From assembly GCA_026419785.1 (NCBI GenBank), contig JAODTK010005220.1:248001-312000 (forward strand): 64,000 nt of DNA, written 5' to 3'. The DNA comes from Sclerodactyla briareus. Lineage: Eukaryota > Echinodermata > Holothuroidea > Dendrochirotida > Sclerodactylidae. Shown here piece after piece: positions 1-11,270 of this stretch (positions within the stretch are counted from its first letter, which is position 1; each line of letters starts with the position of its first letter). The position numbers were made by a program, and so were the translations under genes. The notes beneath the pieces were generated by a model, which saw only the letters and a program-made list of their open reading frames with translations, had not been told where the DNA came from and did not search any database.

Positions 1-1440
1 GCTGCATAGTTTTAAAAGGAACTTGCAGACGAATTTGTGAAACCACTTTGTTTGATATATAAGGAAATCATGGAGTACAACGTCCATCCCGGAAGACGGA
101 AAAGCTGCAAGCATCACACCATTGTTTCAAAAAAGGCCGCGCTTTAATTACGGGTTTTCCACTCAAGAACAGTGAATTAACTTTCCGTTCCGGGAAAGAT
201 CATGGAAAAAATACTGAAAGATGCCATTGTGGAACAGTTGGAGAGCAATCGAATATCTTGAAACGCAACACAACGGATTCAGCAAGGGGAAGTCATGTGT
301 AACAAACTTGTTGCAATACTGGGACAAAAATACAGAATTTGTAGACAGGCATTTTCCAGTGGCTGTTTTGTGGATTTGGACTTGAAAAGTCAGTTGATAC
401 TGTACCACATAACGACTGATTCAAGGTTAGAGCGCACGGTATAGATGGACATCTTGAACTGGATGGCAGAATGGCTTAAAGACAGAAGACAGATCAGGGA
501 TGCTTGTAAGGAGTGGAATCTGAAATGGAAGAAGGTGACAAGTTCAGTTGTGCAGGGATCAATACTGGACCAATATGCGTCACAATATTTATGAATGATG
601 TGGATCTGGAGGTGAATTCGGAGTTAAGCAAGTTTTTGCATATGACACCAAAGTTATAACAACAACCAATTGAAGGAGTAAAAGATCGGGATGCAGCTAC
701 GCGAGGGACATTAAAAATTGTAGATTCATGGACAGGGAAATGGCACATGTCGTTCATCTCCCGGATAAGTGCACAATCTTGCATTTTGGCACAACAACAC
801 CCATTATACCTATTACCAATGAATGGAACTGAAATGAGCACTAAGGAAATGGAGAAGGACCTTGGGATTCATATTATGCACCCCTCCATATGAAACTTCA
901 GCAAGCGTGTGCGGAAGCTCAAAAAAGCAACCTGAGTGGTAGGCATGATCAAGAGAACTTTATCATATGGACAAAGAAAATTGTGGTGAACCTATATAAG
1001 TCATTGTGAGAACCCATTTGACTCACTGTATTCCAGTAGAGGCCATAACCTGGCAGACCTTAAACTGTTAGAAGAATGTCAAGACGGATGACAACTGGGT
1101 CCAATATTCGACAACTACAGCTACGCTGAGAGATTGAAGGCACTGAAATTGACAACTGAGAAAAGGCATAACCCGGCAAGACCTCATATACACTGTTCAA
1201 CATAATAAACGAGAAAGCTCAAACTATGTACAGTTAGCACGACTTTGTTCAGGGAAATCTCACGCGGGGACGACAGCAAGAAAATCAGCCAAAGTCAGTA
1301 CGAACTACTGGACGCAAGAAAGCATTCATAATTCAGTCGTATATGGAAGACATGGAACGAATTGCCCGAAGAGTAGTCACTGCACACACACCTGACATAT
1401 TTAAGAGCCGCCGAGAAACAGCAGGATATTTTGAAGGGTT
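1..1440 (+). mobile_element. LINE reverse transcriptase, decayed, 5' end off the window
   Basis: Pieces of one non-LTR reverse transcriptase can be read in order across all three + frames. They are ELADEFVKPLCLIYKEIME near base 20, ASITPLF near 110, LTSVPGKIMEKILKDAIVE near 180-235, QHGFSKGKSCVTNLLQYWDK near 270-330, a WLKDRRQ-like stretch near 475, a degraded VPQGS-like patch near 550, an ADD-like patch near 640, DKCTILHFG near 770, AERLKALKLTT near 1,130 and a C-terminal TAHTPDIFKSR near 1,400. This order is that of jockey/CR1-type LINEs. The catalytic region is broken by many stops and shifts, so the copy is dead. The upstream part and any endonuclease lie outside the window. The clade (CR1, L2/Rex or jockey) cannot be settled by eye. 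Confidence 0.85.
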
Positions 1441-2620
1441 AAAAAACCTACTATCCTTTGGCCATCTTCAAAGAGGGTGGCCTTCCAGGTAAATCCTAGG
1501 TAATCCAGGTAAGTGTGTGTTCTCAAAGTTATAGAGCACCGAAGTGAATAAGAGACTAGCAACGTATAGAACGGCTCTGAATTATTATCGCTAAACTGGT
1601 GCTCGTGCAAGAACTCGCAACCCTGTCCGCCGTACGCAGTGGGCGGTCGAGGTTTCGAAAAGTGGGGGGGGGGGGGAACACACGGATCGAATGCAATGAC
1701 CATCTAGCGGCGGCCAACATTGGTTGTCGCGGGAGGCACTAAATAAAATTCAGATTTTCATATACCCTCTAGATCGACGGAAACGGCATTGCCAGGCTCA
1801 ATAGCACCCAATCTACATGTGTGATTTTAGTAAAAGACAAAGGTCGTCATTGTGCATCTCTGAGATTGAATTTCATTCACCCGAGTTCCAAAGGTTTTTT
1901 TTATTTCATTACCTTTGTCTAACGTTTCTCCGGGGCTTTTTTGCCTTGGATCCCAGGGGTCTACGAACGGGTCTCTGGTGAGATCGACGGGAAAGCAATA
2001 GGCGTACGGGAACACACACCTCAAATTTGGAAGAAAATTTTGTACCCTAATTTTACAAGTCGGTCATTGACACTACCCAGACCGGCGCGCCGTGGAGCGC
2101 GCGAAAAACATGCATGTTTTCCTCCGGGCTTTTATCGAAAAAGACTGGCGAAAATTTTCAGGCATTTTTTTCCACTTTGCTTTTTTCCTCCCATATTTCC
2201 ACGTCAATTTTCACGCCGAATTTTTCATCTCAAAGAATGGGGGGGGGGGTGGCAAGTATGTATTCCACCAAGGCTTCTGAATAATCGGGTGAACGAAATT
2301 ATTCAAAGCATTAAATCCAAATTTAGGCCTACAACGTAACGCCTGGAGAAAAAACGCCATTGCCGGCGCGCGTAAACACTTGAACAATTATGCACTTTGG
2401 CTTCGAATTCAAAATTCGCGAGAAGTCGAGGAGCCGTGGGTATCCTTCATTCGTCCCTGAGTTCGGTTCCAGACAGATCTTCACACCCTGGGGTCCGTAA
2501 ATGGAATTAGTGGACTTAGACAATTTCCAACCGCGATTATTGTTTGTGTTAGACAAAAATTGGAATCAGTTTAGAAGAGTGATACAATCGGGCATGTGCC
2601 TATTTAATTTTTATACAGTC
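1441..2620. other. No gene seen; poly-G run near 1,663-1,677
   Basis: Short open frames occur on both strands but none resembles a known protein and none has convincing splice borders. A run of about 14 G sits at 1,663-1,677 and a shorter one at 2,240-2,249. Confidence 0.5.
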
Positions 2621-2623
2621 CGG

Positions 2624-2702
2624 AAAAGTGGGGGGGGGGGGACAACAATAATGATATCCCCCCACTTTTAAAGTGGGGGAGACATGTCCCCACCGTCCCC
2701 CA
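2624..2702. repeat. G-run followed by CCCCCCACTTTTAAAGTGGGGG palindrome
   Basis: AAAAGTGGGG with a long G run (2,624-2,641) is followed after 16 bases by a near-perfect palindrome at 2,658-2,679 centred on TTTAAA, then by more C-rich sequence. Either the G run or the right palindrome arm could pair with the central C arm, so two mutually exclusive hairpins are possible. The function is unknown. Confidence 0.6.
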
Positions 2703-3289
2703 CCTGTTGACGGCCATGCCCTTACGGGTCGACAAGGGGCCGAGATTCGATTTCGGCACTGGCGTTTTTCTTCACGGATGAGCCCAAATCATTGGAAACT
2801 ACTACAAATCTGATCATTTACAATCACTGACTGAGTTTCAATGAAAACCATGAAGGAAAGGAGAACTTTGGAAGCGTCCTCAAGTCGCTGTGTTTAATAA
2901 TTATGAATTCATTGATCTCATGCCTAACTGTAGACCAAGTAACTTAGGCTACTGAGATGTAGGTTACTGGTTCATTGTTCTTGTTCTCATACTTATGTAC
3001 TGAACGTTCACAACTCGAATTATAGGCAATTATCAATATCAACAGATTGTAACGACCCATAGGGCCCGTTCTGTGGATGAACAGCTGTGGAGTGTAGCCC
3101 GCGGGCGAAGGCGGGTTGGGGGTCGAACCTTCTCGATCATTGACTCGCAGACTTTTCAGTTGGGGGAAAAAATCAGTGGCTTTACAGTACACTGCCAATG
3201 CATGCATATCTTGGATCGCATAGATCCACTGCCACTGTCTCAATGACATCCAATCCTATTTTCCATTTATTCACATTCTATTCATGCTT

Positions 3290-4680
3290 GCATTCATTTT
3301 TCCCCTTCTCTTTTCTCACCGGGTCCCCCCCCTTTATCTGCAGTGTAGGCTTAAGTAAAACACTCACCATTTTTGGGGGACTGAATCATCATCCAGTGGT
3401 GTGTAATCTGGGCTTCACCTTTTTTGGTTGCAGGCGCGGGGAGGGGGTTCGAGACTCGACGTGGCTCAACTTTCCACTAGAGCGCTCGCAAGTTAAGAGG
3501 GTGGGGCCGTGTGGCGAGAGGCAGGGGCCCTCTTATATGAACAAAGTAAGCGTATATGGCCCACATACGGGAGAGTGGTGGCAGGTGGGGGATTGGAAAT
3601 TCTTGGAAAATTATGACCTTTCTACTACACCTGATCAGGCTTGAGTAGGACATGGATGTGACAAACAGGAAACCTCCACTATGATATCACTGTGTAATTA
3701 CTATTCTAAGCATCTACAATCTTCGTAGATTCTATGTTTCTATTATGTTTTTCTATTCCTTGCACTCATTTTTCCACCACCCCCCCCCCCCCACCCCCAT
3801 CAGTCTGCAGGGTAGTCTATATTGAGTAAAACAGCTCACATCTTTGAAGGGACTGAATCATCCAGTGGGGTTGTGTAATGGGTCACCTGTTTGGTTGAAG
3901 GCAGGGGGGGGGTTTCGACGAGACTCGATACGTGGCTCCACTTTCAACTAGAGCGCTCGCAAGTTAATAGTATGTGGCCGTGTGGCGAGAGGCAGGGGCC
4001 CTCTTATATGAACAAAGTAAGCGTATATGGCCCACATACGGGAGAGTGGTGGTGGGGGATTGGAAATTCGTTGCGGAATTATACCTTTCTACTACTACCC
4101 TGATCAGGCTGCAGTAGGACTGATGTGACAACCGGAAACCTCCACTATGATTCCTACTGTGATAAATTACTTATTCTAAGCATCTACAATCTTCGTAGAT
4201 TCTATGTTTCTATTATGTTTTTCTATTCCTTGCACTCATTTTTCCACCACCCCCCCCCCCCCACCCCCATCAGTCTGCAGGGTAGTCTATATTGAGTAAA
4301 ACAGCTCACATCTTTGAAGGGACTGAATCATTCCCGTGGTTGTGTCATGGGTCCCCTTTTTGGTTGAAGGCGCGGGGACAGGGGGATCGAGACTTGATTA
4401 CGTGGCTCAACTGTCAATTCGAGTGCTCGCAAGTTAAGAGTGTTTGGCCAGGGGTGGGAGGCACGGGGCCCCTCTCCATGACAAAGTACGCTGATATGAC
4501 CCATAATATGGGAGGGTGGTGGGGGATGGGGATTGGAAATTTCGTTGTAAAATTATACCTGTCTACTACTACCCTGGTCAGTAGGACTGATGGCACACAG
4601 GGAACCTCCCTATGATAGATACTGCGGTAATACCTATTCTAGCAGCTACATTAAGTAGCCTTTGGTTCACAGATGTGTCA
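3290..4680. repeat. Three tandem units of about 470 bp
   Basis: The word GACTGAATCAT recurs at 3,379, 3,851 and 4,321, giving periods of 472 and 470 bases. Each unit holds a poly-C run, a TCTGCAG-GGTAG or related segment, AGTAAAACA-CTCAC, GACTGAATCAT, CTCGCAAGTTAA and a terminal block with a small hairpin. Units 1 and 2 are nearly identical over the GTGTGGCGAGAGGCAGGGG block, while units 2 and 3 share a nearly identical stretch over 3,700-3,850 and 4,170-4,320. Repeated open frames with GPHTGEWW are a by-product of the repeat and are not taken as genes. Confidence 0.9.
3778..3798. repeat. Poly-C run, repeated at 4,247-4,267
   Basis: A run of about 15 C followed by A and five C appears at the same place in two successive 470-bp units. 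Confidence 0.85.
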
Positions 4681-4689
4681 AAACCTTGA

Positions 4690-5870
4690 ATGAAAAATGG
4701 ACCAATTGCCAGTGTAAAATAGAATATAATTCGCTAACACAGTTTTAATTCAGAAATGAATGACAAACCTATTCAGTATCGGATCGCACTACGGTAGCCT
4801 ATAGGCCCGAAGAATCAAAGCACAGGCAGGACGGTACATATTTCCGTTTTTCCGAAGTTCTGTCACAGGGCAAATGGGACCACTGCACTAAACTTCCGCA
4901 GAATGGGAGGATAAAAATTCAAGCAAAATATTGGGTCGAAAACTGGACCAGTTGAATAGGGAAAAAGACCGGAAGTTGTGCCCGAATACGCTGAAGTGAA
5001 CACCCAGCCAAATCCGCTTCCTCGATAAGATCATTGTGGGCAAAACTATAAGATCGGGTGGGGGGGGGGGGGGGGGGAATGGGCTGGCTCCCATACGCTT
5101 ATAATATGTACATAAAACATGGCTCCAGCGTAACTATCTTCATCATGTAGAAGAACAAGGAGGCAATGTTCTGCCCATACAGTGGCGATACAGCTGGGGG
5201 ACATTGAATACACGTACAATTATGCACACCAGGGGACGTTAGTTATGGTGGGGTGGGGGCGGGGGGGGGGGTGGGGGTCACGGGGACACGCCCCCCTCAC
5301 GACGAAGCTGTGACCCCCAGGTGCCCACAGTGGGGAATCGGCCTAACCTATTGACATTCTGATCACCAAATATCGCTCTTTCCAGCAAGTCCAGCGCCGA
5401 AGCCCTTCACCCTCGCGAGTTGTAATAATGACCTTCTGAAGAGAGAGAGAGAGCAAATTTTGTTTCTAGGTGCTTTTCTGCCATAAAGTCATTAATTTTG
5501 AAGGAATTTTAAAATTTCCCTATGAGTATCCCGCATAGGCCGCGTTTATAGCACATGCAGTTTCCGATTAGTTACTGTGATGTGAAAGATCCAATTCGAG
5601 TGAATTTTGTATATCCTGTCTTGGATCACATTATTACCAAGATGAATCGGCGTTTTCAACACGTTGCATGTGTAGCCTAATATATTGCAATTTTTCTTCG
5701 GAATATGAAACCATGGAAAGATTCGACACGACCTACGAAGCCAACAGAGAAGACCCAGTGCCAGTGGCCGCACTACAAGGGAGATTGAGGGGGAGGGGTG
5801 AAGGGGGAAGAGACCTCCGTACTTCAGTCTTTCCTTTCAGTCTCCCCCTCCTAGGTTTGACAGGACTACG
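4690..5870. other. No gene seen; two long poly-G runs
   Basis: G runs lie at 5,060-5,077 and 5,247-5,276, with a short GA run at 5,442-5,453. No recognisable coding sequence or RNA gene was found. Confidence 0.5.
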
Positions 5871-5873
5871 AGG

Positions 5874-6205
5874 CGGATTAGCTCCAAGTCGTAGAGCTCC
5901 GGACTTATGATCAATCGATTGTGAGTTCGAATCCCAGTGAAGGCCCGAGGGCGTTTCCGCAGTGCTGTTAGACAAGGCATGTCTCCTCGAATGTCTCACG
6001 CCTCCCACGGTAAAAGTGGGTACCTGCGAGGTAACGGAAAGAGGACGCCGCTGCGGGGATGCCATGGGTGTAGTCGGTCGTGAGCGAACTGCACCCTGCG
6101 GTGGTGCGGGCAAGGTCTTCATCAGGTTACCAATGACCAGGGGATGGGGATTAAGGCTGCTAGTCGTGTGAGGAGCGCGGCCTTGATAAAAGAATTATAA
6201 AACAG
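5874..6205 (+). mobile_element. tRNA-derived SINE
   Basis: The left end has a tRNA-like head: an A-box-like GGATTAGCTCCAAGTCG followed about 45 bases later by a B box, GAGTTCGAATCCC. Such paired pol III boxes are typical of tRNA-headed SINEs. The body (GCAGTGCTGTTAGACAAGG, TCCCACGGTAAAAGTGGGTAC) is shared in degraded form with the element at 17,960-18,260, which argues for a dispersed family rather than a tRNA gene. The right end is uncertain. Confidence 0.7.
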
Positions 6206-6420
6206 AATCTAAAAATGTGAAAAAGTACATGAGCCCTATTGTTTGGAGTCAGGGTCAGAGATCATATGAGCGTCACCATAGGTCAAAGTCTAAAATCTTG
6301 AATTTCAGTGTGTAGCTTTCTTATCTATAGTAAGGAACCTATTGGGTGCGTTGGGATAAATCGGAAATTTGTCGGATGTTACTGTTGCCCATAATGAGAT
6401 ATAAGTTGTGCCGTCCTTGC
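6180..6420 (+). repeat. Fragment of the ACTCGACCCCACC repeat family
   Basis: The segment has the family's middle part: CCCTATTGTTTGGAGTCAGG, GGTCAAAGTCTAAAATC and GTGTAGCTTTCTTAT. The same words recur in the arrays at 10.6, 18.9 and 19.5 kb. The diagnostic CCCCACCTGGATGG head is missing here. Confidence 0.6.
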
Positions 6421-6612
6421 CTAAGGAAAAAGGTGGGGAGGTGGGAGAGGCAGTGTGGGGATTGTAGTGGGGCCTTGTGAAGGTTCCTAGGATATTATGC
6501 TCTCTGATGATATAACTCCCTGCACACTTGTATGATTGTATGAATGGAATTCTCAACAAAGCTATTGCCTTTGTCCCATGAGCCTCGGGGGAGGTATTTG
6601 GACAGAAAATTT

Positions 6613-6835
6613 GAGCATCAGGGTCATTGAGAAGCAGTTCTTGAAGGTCTGCTGGACATAAAAATTATGAGCATTAGGAGTCATTGAGAAGCAGTTCTTG
6701 ATGGTCTGCTGGACATAAAAATTATGAGCATTAGGAGTCATTAAGAAGCGTAACTTGAAGGTCTGTGGACATAAAAAATATGAGCATTGAGTCATTGAGA
6801 AGAATTTCTTGAAGGTTGCTGGACATTCAGGGATG
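6613..6835. repeat. Minisatellite, four units of 56-57 bp
   Basis: GAGCAT(T/C)AGG-GTCATTGAGAAG starts at 6,613, 6,669, 6,726 and 6,782. Each unit ends in GGTCTGCTGGACATAAAAATTAT or a close variant. The last unit is the most diverged. Open frames across it simply repeat with the DNA. Confidence 0.92.
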
Positions 6836-6839
6836 CAGG

Positions 6840-7980
6840 GCCATCGGAATCATCAGGAGTAGACCCAGATAGTGTTATTGTTTGCGTAAATTTCCTGAAG
6901 CCTCCAAAGGTTTTGTCACAGAATTGTCTCAGTTGCTTCTCCGTGACATAACTGTGAACAAATGTCACTGGAGCATCTCAACAATATTTGAAGTCAACCA
7001 ATATGTGAAGAGGAAAGAAAATTTTCCGCACGAGCACAGGGGATAAACTTCGCAATCGCCGCCTTGTTGGGTCAGCTACATTAGGCTTGATGTTCGCAAT
7101 GCAATAATCTATATATACTCCAAAAGGGCCACATACTCCCATGGACATTAGATGAGAAAATACCCATGGTCTCTGGGGCAGACCTGGACGCCGTTATAAA
7201 TGAGATATTCTGAGTAACTAGCACGATGACGCGACTAGTTAGGCAATGTAACTCTTCAAAATATCAGCAACATGCATAATCCCTTATCCCCTATACCAGA
7301 ACCAACCTAGCAAGTATCAGTCTGAGAAGAAATGTGACTGTAGCACACTTCCAATGAAGGTGGGACGAAATAATCCAACTTCTCCCTCCGATAGCACAGC
7401 TCTCTATAACCCTTCCAAAAACATCTTTCAAGAACATTCCACCACTCAATGTAAAAATTTTCATTAGTCTGAAGTTGATACTGACAAGCTCAATTTTGAC
7501 GTCGTACCGGTAATAATTGGGGAAATCACTACATGTTTTTCCCCAGCCTCTGTTGAAACATAGGTTTGTAAACAAAAGTGTTGTCACTCAGGCTCTGTCG
7601 GCCGATCCTTTATTCAGATTGGGCACATGCAAGACATACTATAGAAATCTGCATTGATTATTCGTTATCTTACGGACTGGCAATGGTTATTCAAAACTCT
7701 GTGATCAGTGAATGCATGTGTTATGGAAATGCCTGATGATTCCGGGTAAATGTTCGGTATTTCACCTGCCAAAGACCAATATGGGGAAGGAATGAGTTAT
7801 GAGTTCTGAATCTTCCTTAACTACAATAAATGGTCTTTTGGGCATATTAAGTGAGATGCAAGCTTGTCAGAAAATGAAGTTGAAAAAAAGACAAGTTGGT
7901 CGCCTTAGCGCTAGCCTAAAAAAACAGCTAATCCTCAGTTGTGAACGCGCTTGAGTACAGTACTAAAGCCGCAAGCGAGC
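6840..7980. other. No gene seen
   Basis: Unique-looking sequence. A 98-codon minus-strand open frame at 7,291-7,587 resembles nothing I recognise and has no splice or start support. Confidence 0.45.
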
Positions 7981-7984
7981 TAAA

Positions 7985-8430
7985 CCAACCTAGCTGCCTT
8001 GTTTTGCCAAGATATGAAAACATGATTGATTGCTTTGTGGATGTTGTGATTGACCAAACTGGGGAACAATAGTCAATATGGTGTGATTTTTTTTATTATA
8101 CCAAATCATTGGTGTTGGGACGGTCCAAAACCCAGCTAATAACGCTTTGATGAAGTTTTTGTGGACAGTTTGAAGTGATTTTGGGTCATTGTGTTGATCC
8201 CCCATTTAAGATTACGGGTCGAACCATATTCCCAGGTACTTTTAAACTGGTACAATTAGCAAGAATATTGTCGCCAAGGTCTAATTTTAATCGGGTCCTC
8301 AACGCGCCAGAGAAGAGCCAAACAGCATGGCCTTACTTCTGGTAGCATTTACAGTCAACTGTTGAATGCAGTCGGCAATTGCCTTCAAATTTGTGTTATT
8401 CACTGTCAGATTTACTACCTACTACTCTTG
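7985..8430 (-). mobile_element. LINE reverse transcriptase fragment
   Basis: Read on the minus strand, the segment contains LKAIADCIQQLTVNATRSKAML (given here in spirit, with shifts), followed by KAMLFGS, LARLRTRLKLDLGDNILANC, LKVPGNM and then a degraded tract ending in QTVHKNFIKALLAGF and PQFGQSQHPQSNQSC. The KTKAMLFGS motif, followed by a strand with an L-x-VPxxKYLG-like turn, is the standard C-terminal half of a LINE reverse transcriptase. Stops and shifts show it is a dead fragment. Confidence 0.65.
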
Positions 8431-8447
8431 AGTTTCCTGTTCCTATT

Positions 8448-8655
8448 AGGTTTCAACATAATATAATTTTGAGAGATGGAGATGTTGTTTACAACAGTTT
8501 GGAGCTTCCTACTGCCACAGATAGGTAGATTATGAGAGAATGGAATGATACGCCTATGATAGATGGTTACATTTGCGTAAATGTCAACTCAATGGGTCGT
8601 TTGAAAAAAATTGAGTCCCATGTGGGAGAATTTATGATCCACCAGGATTCTTTAC
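8448..8655 (+). pseudogene. Coding-like stretch, not recognised
   Basis: One + frame reads as protein-like for about 70 codons: FPVPIRFQHNIILRDGDVV, then NSLELPTATDR, one stop, REWNDTPMIDGYICVNVNSM and KKIESHVGEFMIHQDSLL. The composition is balanced and not repeat-like. It has no clear start or splice sites and I cannot name a family. It may be a decayed mobile-element or host gene remnant, and it lies next to the LINE fragment. Confidence 0.3.
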
Positions 8656-8659
8656 TTAC

Positions 8660-10150
8660 CTAGATGAGAATAGAGACGTCATGATGAAAGTAGAGAATGT
8701 TGCTAATAGTAACAATTCAGGATCATGTACTGGCAATGCTAATGTTAGAAGGTAGAAGTAAAGATCCAACAAGTCGGCAGCAGCAGATAATTTGAGGGCC
8801 GTTTGACAGCAAAAAGTGTGTAGTTTATTTCACCGAGAGTTAATTGTGTGGACATTAGTGCCATTCGCTTAAAGTTAAATGAATTTAGGAGAGCGGAGAG
8901 AGGCTGAACTTGTGGGACTATTTATAATGCCCGTTGACAAAACATGATTGATTGGATTTTGGTCGTATTCAGGGCTCCCGACTCCGACAAGTGGCCGCCC
9001 CTTGTAGTGAGGCAACTGGTACTTTTTGTAAAAGAAGTGCTGACCTTGTAATGTGCTATTCAAGAATCTTCTTAAAACCAGAAAAGGTTATACCCGCCCC
9101 AGGGTGGTTTAGATATAATAAGTTGGCCTCTCCTTAAGTCAGACCCACTGTGCAAATGGTGCCACATTTTGTACACTTTGTAAGTGTTATTCTACGTCTT
9201 AAGAGTTTTGACGAAAATCCATAAAATTTCTTGGAAAAAATATTAAAAAAATGAATGACAATTTTCCAGGAAAGGGCAGAGCGCACCGAAGGTCAATTTT
9301 CATTCGATACACCTGACCGAAAAATAAAACCCGATGATGAAACTGTACCTACGGTCTGTACAGGTAGACAGGCTTAATTTTTTAGAAAAAAAAAGCAGAT
9401 TGTGTTTGTTGCTACGATGTGGTAAATAAATGAAAGCCAAAAATGACCAGTTGGAGGTAATTTGTTCTGTAATTCCAAATGATCACTCTGGGGAAAGCAA
9501 TTAGAAGCAGCCTCAATCAGAATTATCCACATTCTCAAGAAACAGCACGTGAGACCCCCAAGGAGCCTGGTGTAGTCCCTAGATGTAGGCCATTCCGAAA
9601 TAACAAAGTGATATGCTGCAGAAATTATTTGTAGTCTCTAGTCATGACAATTTCAAATTCATATAGTCCGAAATCCGAGTCAACCTTTCGACAGTTTCGA
9701 AATATTCGTAAAGTATAATACGTTTTCCATTCTAAAACTAATGCAAAATGAAGATATCTAATGGCGTAAAGCGGCATGACGCATGGGAAGGAGTGATCAC
9801 GCATGCCCACGTTGTTGGTCACAAACAGGCGGGAAGGCGCTGCAAGTTTGAACGGATTAACATTGAGGTCTTTTCACTTATAGTAACAACAGGGGCTATA
9901 TGACCACAGTGTTCTCAAACAGTGAACATCGCTACATTTGCGAACGCATATTACAGGCACAGTTTGAGTCTCGATTTGAGTCTCGATAGAAACGAAATAA
10001 AAAAATAACCTAGTTGGATAAACGTTATTTGGACACTTCACCCCCCCCCGACGAGAAGAAAGTGGGCATTAAAACATTCATTCTGTTAGATTTTATTTTT
10101 CGGCCTCAAACCCATAGCCGGCACCCGCCCTCCCCCCCCCTGTGGGCGCC
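8660..10150. other. No gene seen
   Basis: AT-rich sequence with short open frames only. Nothing was recognised. Confidence 0.45.
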
Positions 10151-10160
10151 GCCCCTGCTT

Positions 10161-10226
10161 GTAGGTAGGTAGGTGTAGGTAGGTAGGTAGGTAGGTAGGA
10201 GGTAGGTAGGAGGTAGGTGTGTGAGT
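10161..10226. repeat. (GTAG)n microsatellite
   Basis: Interrupted GTAG/GGTA repeats run over about 65 bases, followed by TGTGTGAGTAGTGTGAG. Confidence 0.95.
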
Positions 10227-10589
10227 AGTGTGAGACATTGGGGGCAATGCTGCATGGTATTCTCGGTTGACTCATGGTCCTATTCACTCCGTTGACCTTC
10301 ATGCAGGAGTAAACCCATTTGAAAGAATCTGAGGGTTGACGTCTACTTCAATGTGTGGCATATATTGCAATGCTAGAAGTGAGCAAATGGCCGCAATGTC
10401 TCAAAGATACTAGTGGAAACTATTTGGCACTGAAATACAGGTTGCTCAGTAGCCCATTTTGCCTAGGTGAATAGCTGACAAAACGAACTAACCTATTCTA
10501 GTCAGTCGTCAGTCACCCATAAGACAGAGGGACCACTTTTTGAAGCAATTCTAATGGCTATAATTATCATTTTTTATTCTTGACAAAAG

Positions 10590-11070
10590 TCGAGGAATCT
10601 ATGTAGTCATGTTCGTATGTGTGTGTGTGTGTGACGCTTTGCTTGTAACACCATAACTCGACCCCACCTGGATGGATTGAGCTAATACTTGTATGTGTGT
10701 TCCCATGATGAGACATGATTCCCTATTGTTTTGGGGTCAGGTCAACAGTCATCGGAGTCACCAGAGGTCGAATTCTGGAGTCCTTGTAAACACGTAAGTC
10801 CAAAATAGGTGGTCCGATCAAGCTGAAATTTGGCTGTTGTAGCTTTCTTATAGGGAGTACAGGAAGGAAACCTATGTTTTTTTTATAGGTCGGGGGTTAA
10901 TTTTGTTCAAAAAGTGGGAAATTGTTGGTGGGAAAAGTTAATATTTCAGCCAATATTTTTGCTTGTAAACACGGATTAACTCGACCCCACCTGGATGGAA
11001 TTGAAGCTCATACTTGGTATTGGTAGAGTACAGGAAACTATGTTTTGGGGTCAGGTTCAGAGGTCATTGA
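10590..11070 (+). repeat. Array of the ACTCGACCCCACC repeat, about 1.5 units
   Basis: A (GT)n stretch and GACGCTTTGCTTGTAACACC lead into ACTCGACCCCACCTGGATGG at 10,658 and again at 10,980, a period of about 323. Between them lie TTGTTTTGGGGTCAGGTC, a GGTC-rich segment and GTAGCTTTCTTATAGGGAGTACAGG. The same head, CTATGTAGTCA-(GT)n-GACGCTTT, reappears at 57.4-57.5 kb. Confidence 0.85.
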
Positions 11071-11234
11071 GTTCAAACCTGAAACCCTTGACTGGTTATC
11101 AGGTTGACAGGAAGAGTCAAGGAATCATACGGCCTCTGGCTTCCTGGTATCTTTGCCCCCTTCGAGAATTTCGTCTCCCTCCCGATCGCTCCATAAGTTG
11201 CCGAAGCTTGAACTGCGAGGTTTTTCTCGAAGAA

Positions 11235-11270
11235 GGGGGGGGGGGGGGTGGGGGGCGGGGGGGTATGGGG
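11235..11270. repeat. Interrupted poly-G run
   Basis: About 30 G in 36 bases, broken by single T and C. Confidence 0.95.

Noticed and set aside
2715-2770. B-box-like GAGATTCGATTTCGGC as a tRNA or SINE
   Set aside because: No A box at a fitting distance and no shared copy in the window.
3712-3730. TCTAC-loop-GTAGA stem, like a CRISPR Cas12a repeat
   Set aside because: It occurs in long 470-bp animal repeats without short spacers or cas genes; the likeness is chance.
3198-4615. Three open frames with GPHTGEWW and similar repeated peptides
   Set aside because: They follow the tandem 470-bp DNA repeat, shift frame between units and resemble no protein.
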